From assembly GCA_900544065.1 (NCBI GenBank), contig UQTR01000062.1, positions 1-13,380 of the forward strand: a stretch of 13,380 bases of DNA. The letters are read 5' to 3'. A program made the position numbers and the translations under genes. Below the pieces are notes generated by a model, which made no database searches, had not been told where the DNA came from, and saw only the letters and a program-made list of their open reading frames with translations. Source of the stretch: an uncultured Collinsella sp. GTDB taxonomy: Bacteria > Actinomycetota > Coriobacteriia > Coriobacteriales > Coriobacteriaceae. Of the stretch, positions 6,709 through 13,012 are shown piece by piece. Position 1 is the stretch's first letter. The number at the start of each line of letters is the position of its first letter.

Positions 6709-7400
6709 GCATCCGCGACAACCTTGATATCTCGGCCTATCTGGTACTCGGCCCCGAAAACACGCTCGGGCGTCCCGTGGGCGATGTGGTGGCCCAGGCG
6801 CTCGACGCCGGCTTTACCTGCATCCAGGTGCGCTCCAAGGTGGCAAGCGCCCGCGAGATCATTGCGCTGACGGGCGACGCCGCGCAGGCAATCGCACAGG
6901 CCGGCAAAACCGGTCAGGTTGCCCTGCTGATCGACGACCGCCTGGACTGCGTACTCGCCGCGCGCGAGCAGGGTATTGCTGTCGACGGCGTGCACGTGGG
7001 CCAGAGCGATATTCCCGTCGAGGTCTGCCGCAAGCTTCTGGGCCCCGATGCCATCGTGGGCCTTTCGGCCCGCTGCGAGGAGATGCTCGAGTACGTCAAG
7101 ACCGCCGACATGAGCCTAGTCGACTACCTGGGCATCGGCCCGCTCCACGAGACCGAAACCAAGCGCGACTGCGGACGCGCGGCCGACGGCTCTATCATCA
7201 CCAAGAGCTTTGAGGACCTGGCCGCACTCCACGCGGCAAGCCCCGTGCCCATCGTGGTGGGCGGCGGCGTCAAGACGGCCGACCTGCCGCAGCTCAAGGC
7301 CACCGGCGTCGATGGCTTCTTTGTGGTGAGCGCTGTCTGCAGTGCCGACGACCCCTACGCCGCCGCCAAGGAGCTCGTCGACACCTGGCAGCAGGCATAA
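6705..7400 (+). CDS. thiE: Thiamine-phosphate synthase
   Basis: This 231-residue TIM-barrel enzyme condenses hydroxymethylpyrimidine diphosphate with thiazole phosphate (the ThiM product) to thiamine phosphate. Family motifs appear in order: CIQVRSK (pyrimidine-binding arm), LLIDDRLD (diphosphate/Mg), GVHVGQSD, GLSAR, YLGIGPLHETETKRD (the phosphate-gripping loop, usually FPTxTK), VVGGGV and FVVSAV. The HETETKRD version of the loop and GLSAR in place of the more usual GVSxHT are sequence variants, though the TK and Arg are kept. AGGAGG lies 7 nt before the ATG. It is the last gene of the riboswitch operon. No thiD is present in the window, so HMP-PP must come from a gene elsewhere or from the host's medium via another kinase. 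Confidence 0.95.
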   Translation: MSIRDNLDISAYLVLGPENTLGRPVGDVVAQALDAGFTCIQVRSKVASAREIIALTGDAAQAIAQAGKTGQVALLIDDRLDCVLAAREQGIAVDGVHVGQSDIPVEVCRKLLGPDAIVGLSARCEEMLEYVKTADMSLVDYLGIGPLHETETKRDCGRAADGSIITKSFEDLAALHAASPVPIVVGGGVKTADLPQLKATGVDGFFVVSAVCSADDPYAAAKELVDTWQQA

Positions 7401-7444
7401 GTCTAGGCCGAGCAGCCGATCCGCGGCCTCATATCTTCAGCAAT

Positions 7445-7675
7445 GGAAAGCGCATCCCAGTTTGGACCTCCATTCCGGGATGCGCTTTCCGCATGCGGCT
7501 CCGTTGGGAAACCCCATCCCATTCCAGGCGCAAATTCTGGGACGCCGTTTCCAAAACCCGCCGTCGGGGAAACTGCATCCCGTTTTGGATGCCGATTCCG
7601 GGGCGCGCTTTCCGCTACGGGCCTCTCGCGGAAACCTCATCCCATTTTTAGCGCCGATTCCGGGATGCGCTTTCC
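7445..7675. repeat. Array of four tandem about 62-bp hairpin units
   Basis: This fills most of the 297-bp gap between thiE and the convergent patatin gene. Left arms begin at 7445, 7507, 7568 and 7630, and right arms at 7477, 7539, 7600 and 7662, giving periods of 62, 61 and 62 bp. Unit 1 is a perfect 14-bp stem, GGAAAGCGCATCCC with GGGATGCGCTTTCC, and an 18-nt loop. Units 2-4 have left arms GGAAACxxCATCCC and imperfect 14-mers on the right, pairing at 11, 10 plus 2 G-U, and 12 of 14 positions. The right arms of units 1 and 4 are identical, so the outermost arms (7445-7458 and 7662-7675) can also close the whole array. Linkers are 15-16 nt. There is no T tract, so these are not ordinary terminators, and no reading frame is convincing. 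A small dyad, AGGCCG (7405-7410) with CGGCCT (7424-7429), precedes it. Confidence 0.85.
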
Positions 7676-7697
7676 GCCGAGTCCACGGCAGTTTGCT

Positions 7698-8567
7698 CTA
7701 CTCTGCCAGATACGCTTCCAGCGCCGGCAAGGTCGCCTCCGCATCGTGGCGGCCGACCTGGTAGATACGCTCGAGCTCATCCGGCTCGCGGCACAGCGAC
7801 GGCACCTTCACCGATTCGCTCGGCCGCACCACAAAGACCTCGCCGGCAGCCTCACGACGCGCCAAGTCATCGAGCGTGGCATTGTAGACCTCATGCCGAT
7901 GCTCAAGCGCTGCGACAAACTCCGGATAGTGACGAAACACGCGACGCAGCATGGGCATCACGCTGTTGGGCTGCTTCACAAAGCCCGCCGGCTGCGTGAG
8001 TACCACGATATTGCGGTCATACCCCTGCGCAAACAGCCATGCACTGGGAATAGAATCAGCCACGCCACCATCCAGATACTTATGCCCGTCAATAGCAACG
8101 GGACGCGTCGCCACAGGAATCGCAGACGATGCCCGGATCCACTCGATATCCCTCTCGTCGCCATAGGGCAGGTCGTGGTAGACGGCCTTGCCCGTCTCGA
8201 TATCGGTACACACGCACGTAAATCGCATGGGGCAGGCGCGATACGCCTCCAAGTCGATGGGATCGCGCTCGATAGGCACCTCGTGATAGGCAAAATCGGC
8301 ATTGAACATATCACCGGTTCGCAGCCAGCTGGTCACACCCGCATAGCGCTTATCGGCGCAATAGGCCTTGTTGTAGCGAATGGCACGGCCGATCTGCCGC
8401 GATTTAAAGTTGTAGCCAAACGCCGCGCCCGCCGAGACACCCACCATATGGTCGCAGGTCAAAGCGTGCTCCATCCAAACGTCGAGCACGCCCGCCGTAT
8501 ACATACCGCGGTAGCCGCCTCCCTCGAGCGCCAGCCCCACCGTGCGCGTCATATTTGACTGTGCCAT
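7698..8567 (-). CDS. Patatin-like phospholipase
   Basis: This 289-residue acyl hydrolase of the bacterial patatin family (RssA/YlbK-like) cleaves acyl esters of lipids with a Ser-Asp dyad. Motifs are the oxyanion-hole GGGYRG (16-21), the nucleophile elbow GVSAG (43-47, Ser45), and DGG at 166-168 with catalytic Asp166. No signal peptide or membrane segment is seen, so it is probably cytosolic. ATG 8567 is preferred because GGAG lies about 8 nt upstream; the frame runs open to 8651 through the promoter region, and an internal ATG at 8552 has no ribosome binding site. The gene is convergent with thiE across the hairpin array and has its own upstream region with palindromes. The natural lipid is unknown. 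Confidence 0.92.
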   Translation of the reverse strand: MAQSNMTRTVGLALEGGGYRGMYTAGVLDVWMEHALTCDHMVGVSAGAAFGYNFKSRQIGRAIRYNKAYCADKRYAGVTSWLRTGDMFNADFAYHEVPIERDPIDLEAYRACPMRFTCVCTDIETGKAVYHDLPYGDERDIEWIRASSAIPVATRPVAIDGHKYLDGGVADSIPSAWLFAQGYDRNIVVLTQPAGFVKQPNSVMPMLRRVFRHYPEFVAALEHRHEVYNATLDDLARREAAGEVFVVRPSESVKVPSLCREPDELERIYQVGRHDAEATLPALEAYLAE

Positions 8568-8586
8568 GCGACCATCTCCGTTCCTG

Positions 8587-8630
8587 CGTTTTAAAACGGG
8601 ACAAGTATACCCGTCAACATATATCGTCCC
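8587..8630 (-). promoter_or_regulatory. Candidate promoter/operator region of the patatin gene
   Basis: On the minus strand, TTGACG (8612-8617) lies 16 nt from TTTAAA (8590-8595); TATACT (8604-8609) is an alternative -10. The stretch contains a perfect 12-bp palindrome, CGTTTTAAAACG (8587-8598), and a spaced dyad, GGGAC (8598-8602) with GTCCC (8626-8630). Which hexamers are used is not clear. Confidence 0.35.
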
Positions 8631-8695
8631 AGTCGCATTTTTATCGAGCATCGCATCGCCGCGCTACCGTTTGTCGAATAATAGCCGCCCACAGT

Positions 8696-8992
8696 ATGCG
8701 CACCCATATCCCCGCACTCGAGGAAAGCGGCTTTATGGTGACGCTCGACAAGCACATTTGGCAGATTGCGCCCACCGACCGCGATCAAGGCCGCAGCACG
8801 CAAATCATTTCATCGATGCTCGAGATGGCGCAGTCGCTCCATCTGCCCGTCGCGGTCGAAGGCGTCGAGACAAACGAGCAGGCGAACATGCTACAACAAA
8901 TGGGCGCCCGCTACGCTCAGGGCTTCCTCTACTACCGCCCCATGCCGGCGAAGGATTTTGAGGCATTGCTCGATGGTGGCAATAACAACTGA
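8696..8992 (+). pseudogene. Remnant of an EAL-domain cyclic-di-GMP phosphodiesterase, catalytic core deleted
   Basis: A 98-codon open frame ending at TGA 8992 joins two separated pieces of an EAL domain. The first, IPALEESGFMVTLDKHIW, matches the segment soon after the EAL motif. The second, STQIISSMLEMAQSLHLPVAVEGVETNEQANMLQQMGARYAQGFLYYRPMP in sense, matches the last third, with the EGVET loop and the QG(F/Y) x6 P tail. The roughly 100-120 residues that normally lie between (the N, ExTE, DDFGxG and KxD metal and catalytic motifs) are missing, and so is everything before the first piece. The ATG at 8696 has no Shine-Dalgarno. It looks like the tail of a lost GGDEF-EAL gene that suffered an in-frame deletion. 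It could still be a small expressed non-catalytic peptide, but I consider that unlikely. Confidence 0.75.
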
Positions 8993-9050
8993 TACGTTCG
9001 CACGCAAAACGCCACCGTCGAAGGGAACATTTGTCTCCATTAGCTAACTT

Positions 9051-9084
9051 ATATCCCCAATTCAAACCAAATTGGGGATATGAT
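9051..9084 (+). promoter_or_regulatory. Perfect 12-bp inverted repeat overlapping a candidate -10 box
   Basis: ATATCCCCAATT (9051-9062), a 7-nt loop, then AATTGGGGATAT (9070-9081), 38 bp upstream of the GGDEF gene. TATGAT (9079-9084) overlaps the right arm and would start transcription near 9091. No T tract follows, so an operator is more likely than a terminator, although it could also close off transcription from the EAL remnant. Confidence 0.5.
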
Positions 9085-9119
9085 ACAAACCGTTGTTCCG
9101 CCCAAGGAGGTTATCCATC

Positions 9120-10649
9120 ATGAACGAGTCGTACCGCATGGGCGAGCAATCGATTATTGCCTATCTTCAGCGACTTGCGAATGGCATCTCGACCGCCGAA
9201 CTCGATGTTGCCGCGCTGCCTGCTGAGCTACGCGCCGTTGGTGAGCAACTGCAAAAGACGCATGCCATCCTGCAACAAGAGCGCCAGCTGCTTGAGCGCA
9301 ACGCCTATATCGATCCGCTCACCAACTTGGGCAACCGCAACGGATTCGACCGTCACGTCGAGCAACTCTGGCGCAAAGGCGACCCCTTCACCTGCGCCTA
9401 TATTGACATCGACCATCTCAAGCATTGCAATGATAGGTTTGGCCACGCCGAAGGCAATCGCTATATTCTGAGCATCTGCCGCACGCTCTCCGAAACCATG
9501 GAACACGATGAGATGCTGTTCCGTATCGGTGGAGACGAGTTTGTGCTCATCTCGCTCTCCGCAAACGAGACTGAACTCGAGCAGCGCTTGGAGCAGGTAC
9601 GTACCGGGCTGATCGAGGCGAGCTCAGGCGGCAAGGCGCCCATGATCGGCAGCTTTAGCTTTGGCTGCTCGCGCGTCGATCCACTTGCTGGCGACACGCG
9701 TCGCCAGATGACGATGGATGCCGATCGCAAGATGTATCGCTATAAGCTTATGCATCGTGTGCAGCAACCGAAAGACGATGACGCGCCGCAACGCCCAATC
9801 GTCGATCAGCTTCCCTGCAACGACCGGGTGTTCCAAGCGATCTCCATGAGCTCCGAGACGCGCTATCCGTTCATCCTTAACCTCGATACTGGAGAATCGC
9901 AATGGTCGGTTAACGCCGTGCGCGATTTTGACCTGCCCTCCCAGCACCCTTTTAACTCACTCGACATGTGGCTCGCCCGCGTCCACCCCGAGGACCGCGA
10001 CAACGTACGCGCCGAGCTCGATATGGTGATAAACAGCACGTGGCACTTCCACTACATGCAGTATCGCGTAATGGACGCCACCGGAGCGTACGCGCTTTGC
10101 GACTGCACGGGCTACCGCTTGGACGGCACCGATACCGAGCCCAACATGTACGTGGGCATTATCATCAACCGAAGCCTAGCGGATACGACCGACTCAGTAA
10201 CGGGCCTGGGCGATGTCCACGCACTGGTCAACGCTATTGGAGAGATGCGCCACGTGCCGCACGAGGCAGGTTTTATTGCCATTAAGGTCGACGATATCGC
10301 CGAGGTCAATGCCCGCTTTGGATTCGATGCAGGCGACCGCGTGCTCGCCGAAAGCGCCGCCTGCCTCATGGATTGTTCGCGCGGCAAGGGCCGCCTGTTC
10401 CGCTCAACGGGGCCGATGTTCGTGGCACTCTTCGATGAGCTCGGCCCCGAGGCAATCGACGAGATCGCAAGCGACATCGAACGGTTCCTGGGTACTCCCG
10501 TGCTCATCGGCTCGCTTGAATATCAGCCGCCCATTCGCGTGGCCACGCTCCATCTGGACGGCGTCGACCGTCAGCCCGTTTCCATTTTGAACGAGCTCAA
10601 AGCGTTGCTCGGGAAAGCCGTGCAGGTGCCAGGTACCAAACTGGATTAG
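9120..10649 (+). CDS. Soluble GGDEF-PAS-degenerate GGDEF protein (putative diguanylate cyclase)
   Basis: This is a 509-residue protein. After an amphipathic, coiled N-terminus (about 1-62) comes a full GGDEF domain: DPLTNLGNR (65-73), YIDIDHLKHCND (metal Asp96), RFGHAEGN and IGGDEF (GGDEF 137-141). It should make cyclic di-GMP. The inhibitory I-site RxxD is absent (E-H-D-E at that position). A PAS-like domain (about 250-350; WLARVHPEDR is typical of PAS_3 folds) follows, then a second GGDEF-like domain (about 357-500) with DSVTGLGD but TGPMF at 430-434 in place of GGDEF, so it is catalytically dead and may be a GTP-binding or regulatory module. No membrane segment is visible. ATG 9120 is chosen over 9093 because of the very strong AAGGAGGTTATC just before it. 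No EAL domain follows, unlike many proteins of this build. Confidence 0.9.
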   Translation: MNESYRMGEQSIIAYLQRLANGISTAELDVAALPAELRAVGEQLQKTHAILQQERQLLERNAYIDPLTNLGNRNGFDRHVEQLWRKGDPFTCAYIDIDHLKHCNDRFGHAEGNRYILSICRTLSETMEHDEMLFRIGGDEFVLISLSANETELEQRLEQVRTGLIEASSGGKAPMIGSFSFGCSRVDPLAGDTRRQMTMDADRKMYRYKLMHRVQQPKDDDAPQRPIVDQLPCNDRVFQAISMSSETRYPFILNLDTGESQWSVNAVRDFDLPSQHPFNSLDMWLARVHPEDRDNVRAELDMVINSTWHFHYMQYRVMDATGAYALCDCTGYRLDGTDTEPNMYVGIIINRSLADTTDSVTGLGDVHALVNAIGEMRHVPHEAGFIAIKVDDIAEVNARFGFDAGDRVLAESAACLMDCSRGKGRLFRSTGPMFVALFDELGPEAIDEIASDIERFLGTPVLIGSLEYQPPIRVATLHLDGVDRQPVSILNELKALLGKAVQVPGTKLD

Positions 10650-10677
10650 CGCCGCGCCCGCGCCGCCTCCCCCATCG

Positions 10678-10717
10678 TGCGATAATCCTCTGCAGAAGTC
10701 ACCAAAAGCAGAGGGAG
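10678..10717 (+). promoter_or_regulatory. Extended -10 promoter and RBS hairpin of the flavoprotein gene
   Basis: TGCGATAAT (10678-10686) matches an extended -10 element; the GC-rich upstream shows no -35. Directly after it, CCTCTGC (10687-10693) and GCAGAGG (10708-10714) form a perfect 7-bp stem whose right arm includes part of the Shine-Dalgarno AGGGAG (10712-10717). If the start site lies close to the -10, the left arm would be only partly transcribed. Confidence 0.45.
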
Positions 10718-10723
10718 TTTGTG

Positions 10724-11347
10724 ATGAAGGTTCTTTTGGTCAATGGCAGCCCCAAGGCAAACGGCAACACCGCCCGCGCACTCGCCGAAGTCGCCGAGCA
10801 GCTCATTGCCGAAGGCATTGATACCGAGGCGTTTCAGCTGGGCGCCAAGCCCATTCGCGATTGCATCGGTTGCGGCCAGTGTGGCAAACTTGGCGGTCGC
10901 TGCACCTTTGACGACGACGTGGTGAACGAGCTCATCGCTGCCGCCGAGCAGGCAGATGGCTTTGTCTTTGGCTCACCTGTCTACTATGCGCATCCCAGCG
11001 GACGCATCCTCTCGGCCCTCGATCGCGTATTCTATGCCGGAGGCAAAGCCTTTGCACACAAGCCGGGCGCTGCCGTCGCCGTCGCCCGTCGCGGCGGTAC
11101 GTCGACGACCTTCGACGTGCTCAACAAGTACTTCACCATCAACCAAATGCCCGTGGTTGCTTCCACCTACTGGAACAACGTGTTTGGCCGCGTGCCCGGC
11201 GACGCCGATGGGGATGCCGAGGGCCTTGCCACCATGCGAAACATCGGCAAAAACATGGCTTGGCTCCTGCGCTGCATCGAGGCGGGACAAGCCGCCGGTA
11301 TCAACGCGCCCGAGGCAGATCGCGCAACGACCAACTTCATTCGATAG
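10724..11347 (+). CDS. Iron-sulfur-type flavoprotein / NADPH-dependent FMN reductase family protein
   Basis: This 207-residue flavodoxin-fold protein of the NADPH-dependent FMN reductase family (PF03358) starts with the FMN phosphate loop NGSPKANGNT (8-17). GSPVYYAHPSG (83-93) is the second flavin loop. Cysteines 47, 50, 53 and 60 form C-x2-C-x2-C-x6-C, the compact spacing of the 4Fe-4S ligands in archaeal iron-sulfur flavoprotein (Isf), so it may carry both FMN and a cluster and pass electrons or reduce a small acceptor. ATG 10724 is chosen over an adjacent GTG (10721) for better Shine-Dalgarno spacing (6 nt). The ArsC-like gene follows after 12 nt, probably in the same operon. The electron partner is unknown. 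Many family members are annotated only as flavodoxin family or NAD(P)H oxidoreductase. Confidence 0.85.
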   Translation: MKVLLVNGSPKANGNTARALAEVAEQLIAEGIDTEAFQLGAKPIRDCIGCGQCGKLGGRCTFDDDVVNELIAAAEQADGFVFGSPVYYAHPSGRILSALDRVFYAGGKAFAHKPGAAVAVARRGGTSTTFDVLNKYFTINQMPVVASTYWNNVFGRVPGDADGDAEGLATMRNIGKNMAWLLRCIEAGQAAGINAPEADRATTNFIR

Positions 11348-11359
11348 AGCGGCGGGGCC

Positions 11360-11701
11360 ATGAATATTCAAATCTTCGGGACTAAGAAGTCGTTCGATAC
11401 CAAGAAGGCCCAGCGCTATTTTAAGGAGCGCCGCATTAAGGTGCAGTTTATCGACCTTAAGGAAAAGGAGATGAGCAAGGGCGAGCTCACGAGCGTGATG
11501 CAGGCGGTCGGCGGCATCGACAAGCTGCTCAACCCCAAGGCCAAGGACGAGGAGATGCTCGCGCTCATCCAGCACCTCACCCCTAGCCAGCGCTTCGACA
11601 AGCTGCTCGAGAACCAGCAGGTTCTAGCCGAGCCCATCGTGCGCAACGGCAAAAAGGCCACCGTCGGTTATTGCCCCGATGTATGGGGAGCCTGGGAGTA
11701 G
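11360..11701 (+). CDS. ArsC/Spx-family protein lacking the catalytic cysteine
   Basis: This 113-residue thioredoxin-fold protein of the ArsC/Spx/YffB family (PF03960) keeps the family's fold signatures: the N-terminal strand MNIQIFGTKKS, the helix DTKKAQRYFKER, FIDLKEKEMSKGEL and the late cis-Pro segment VLAEPIVRNGKKATVGY. The position that holds the nucleophilic Cys in ArsC and YffB (related proteins read KKCFDTKKA) is Ser11, codon TCG at 11390-11392. The only cysteine is near the C-terminus (YCPDVW). It is therefore unlikely to be an arsenate reductase. A redox-inactive binding or regulatory role, or a decayed function, are the options. The reading frame is intact and codon use is like its neighbours, arguing against a pseudogene. 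The RBS is weak (GGCGGGG 3-9 nt upstream), and the gene lies 12 nt after the flavoprotein gene. Confidence 0.85.
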   Translation: MNIQIFGTKKSFDTKKAQRYFKERRIKVQFIDLKEKEMSKGELTSVMQAVGGIDKLLNPKAKDEEMLALIQHLTPSQRFDKLLENQQVLAEPIVRNGKKATVGYCPDVWGAWE

Positions 11702-11747
11702 CCTGTGTTATTTGCCAGCGCGTGGGTATAAGAGCAGGCGTTTGGCA

Positions 11748-11753
11748 TATGAT
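11748..11753 (+). promoter_or_regulatory. Candidate -10 box for the CobW-family gene
   Basis: TATGAT, 34 nt upstream of the chosen ATG in the 86-bp gap after the ArsC-like gene. No convincing -35 and no clear Zur-type dyad were found. Read-through from the upstream pair is also possible, as no terminator is visible in the gap. Confidence 0.3.
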
Positions 11754-11787
11754 TCAACTGTAAGCCATGTCTAACAAAGGAGGGCAC

Positions 11788-12918
11788 ATGCCCAACAAAC
11801 CCGTGAAGATCATCATGCTTACCGGATACCTCGGTGCCGGCAAGACCACGCTGCTCAACCACATCCTCGCTAACGACGGCGGCATCCGCGCCGCCGTGAT
11901 CGTCAACGATATCGGCGAGATCAACGTCGATGCCAGCCTCATCGCCGACGGCGGCCTTTCCGAGACCGACGACCTCATCCCGCTCACCAACGGCTGCATC
12001 TGCTGCACGCTTTCGGATGACCTGGCCAACCAGCTGCAGGGCATCGCCGATTCGGGCAACTTCGACTACATCATCATCGAGGCATCGGGCATTTGCGAGC
12101 CCATCCCCATCGCCTACACCATCTCGAGCTTCTGCGATGAGGCTAAGGTGGGCGGCGAGCCCAAGCTCGCGCTCGACAACATCGTGGCTGTGGTCGACTG
12201 CGCCCGCATGTACGACGAGTTCAACGGCGGTCGCGACCTGCTGGCCGAGGATATCGACGAGGACGACATCGAGAGCCTGCTCATCCAGCAGATCGAGTTC
12301 TGCTCCACGCTGATCCTCAACAAGACCGACACCGTGACGCCTGAGCAGATTGCCGAGCTCAAGGCCATCGTGCGCAGCCTGCAGAAAGACGCCGTAATTG
12401 TCGAGGCCCAAAACGGCGAGGTCCCCATGGAGGAGCTGCTCGATACCGACCGCTTCGACTTTATGCGCGCCTACAACTCCGCCGCCTGGATCGAGGCCAT
12501 GGAGCATCCCGAGGAGCACGACGACCCCGAGGTGCTCGAGTACGACATCGAGACCTTTGTGTACTCGCGCCGCAAGCCGTTTGACCTGCAGAAGTTCACC
12601 GATTTTGTTGAGCAGGAGTGGCCCGACGAGGTCATCCGCGTCAAGGGTCCGCTGTGGCAGACCGGCGATCCGGACATGTGCTACATGTTTGAGCAGGCCG
12701 GCCACCAGATGCGCCTGATGGAGAACGGCCTGTTTGTCGATTCGGCGCCCGAGGGCGAGAAGCAGAAGATCATCGACGAGAACCCCGAGATCATGCAGAT
12801 TTGGGACGACGAGACGGGCGACCGCATGACGAGCCTGTGCATCATTGGCCGTCACATGGACAAGGATGCGCTCATCGCCTCCCTCGATGCCTGCCTGACC
12901 GACTGGCACCGCGCCTAG
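11788..12918 (+). CDS. CobW/COG0523-family GTP-binding metallochaperone
   Basis: This is a 376-residue G3E-family GTPase. An N-terminal G domain carries Walker A GYLGAGKTT (13-21), the metal-binding GCICC (69-73, Cys70, Cys72, Cys73) that defines COG0523, a Walker-B region around IIIEASG (Glu98), and the guanine-specificity motif NKTD (178-181). The C-terminal CobW_C domain begins about 255 (IETFVYSRRKPFDLQKF). A short acidic-His stretch, EHPEEHDDPE, links the two and could bind metal; there is no long His tail. Such proteins hand metals (Zn, Co, or Fe/Ni) to client enzymes. The client here is not evident: no nitrile hydratase, cobalamin or urease genes are near. ATG 11788 with AAAGGAGGG just upstream is preferred over ATG 11767, which has none. 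A strong terminator follows. Confidence 0.9.
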   Translation: MPNKPVKIIMLTGYLGAGKTTLLNHILANDGGIRAAVIVNDIGEINVDASLIADGGLSETDDLIPLTNGCICCTLSDDLANQLQGIADSGNFDYIIIEASGICEPIPIAYTISSFCDEAKVGGEPKLALDNIVAVVDCARMYDEFNGGRDLLAEDIDEDDIESLLIQQIEFCSTLILNKTDTVTPEQIAELKAIVRSLQKDAVIVEAQNGEVPMEELLDTDRFDFMRAYNSAAWIEAMEHPEEHDDPEVLEYDIETFVYSRRKPFDLQKFTDFVEQEWPDEVIRVKGPLWQTGDPDMCYMFEQAGHQMRLMENGLFVDSAPEGEKQKIIDENPEIMQIWDDETGDRMTSLCIIGRHMDKDALIASLDACLTDWHRA

Positions 12919-12957
12919 GTTTATCCAAGCGGGCATTTTCCGCCCACGTAACCGCCT

Positions 12958-12991
12958 AACCACCACGAAGGTACCCTTCGTGGTGGTTTTT
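12958..12991 (+). terminator. Intrinsic terminator after the CobW-family gene
   Basis: A perfect 14-bp stem, AACCACCACGAAGG (12958-12971) with CCTTCGTGGTGGTT (12975-12988), has a 3-nt loop and a T tract to 12991. It separates the GTPase gene from trmL, whose Shine-Dalgarno begins 12 nt later, so trmL needs its own promoter inside or just after the hairpin, or read-through. Confidence 0.92.
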
Positions 12992-13012
12992 CGTTCTGAG
13001 CCAAGGAGATTC

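Noticed and set aside
7437..7640. 67-codon minus-strand frame across the hairpin array, with a repetitive translation
   Set aside because: The repetition comes from the DNA hairpin units, whose period is alternately 62, 61 and 62 and so does not keep frame. There is no SD and no known domain.
7445..7675. CRISPR array
   Set aside because: The repeated parts are diverged dyads with short 15-18 nt intervals, no identical direct repeats of 23-40 bp with unique spacers, and no cas genes nearby.
8696..8992. Functional EAL phosphodiesterase
   Set aside because: The ExTE, DDFG and KxD segments are absent and there is no ribosome binding site; only flanking parts of the domain remain.
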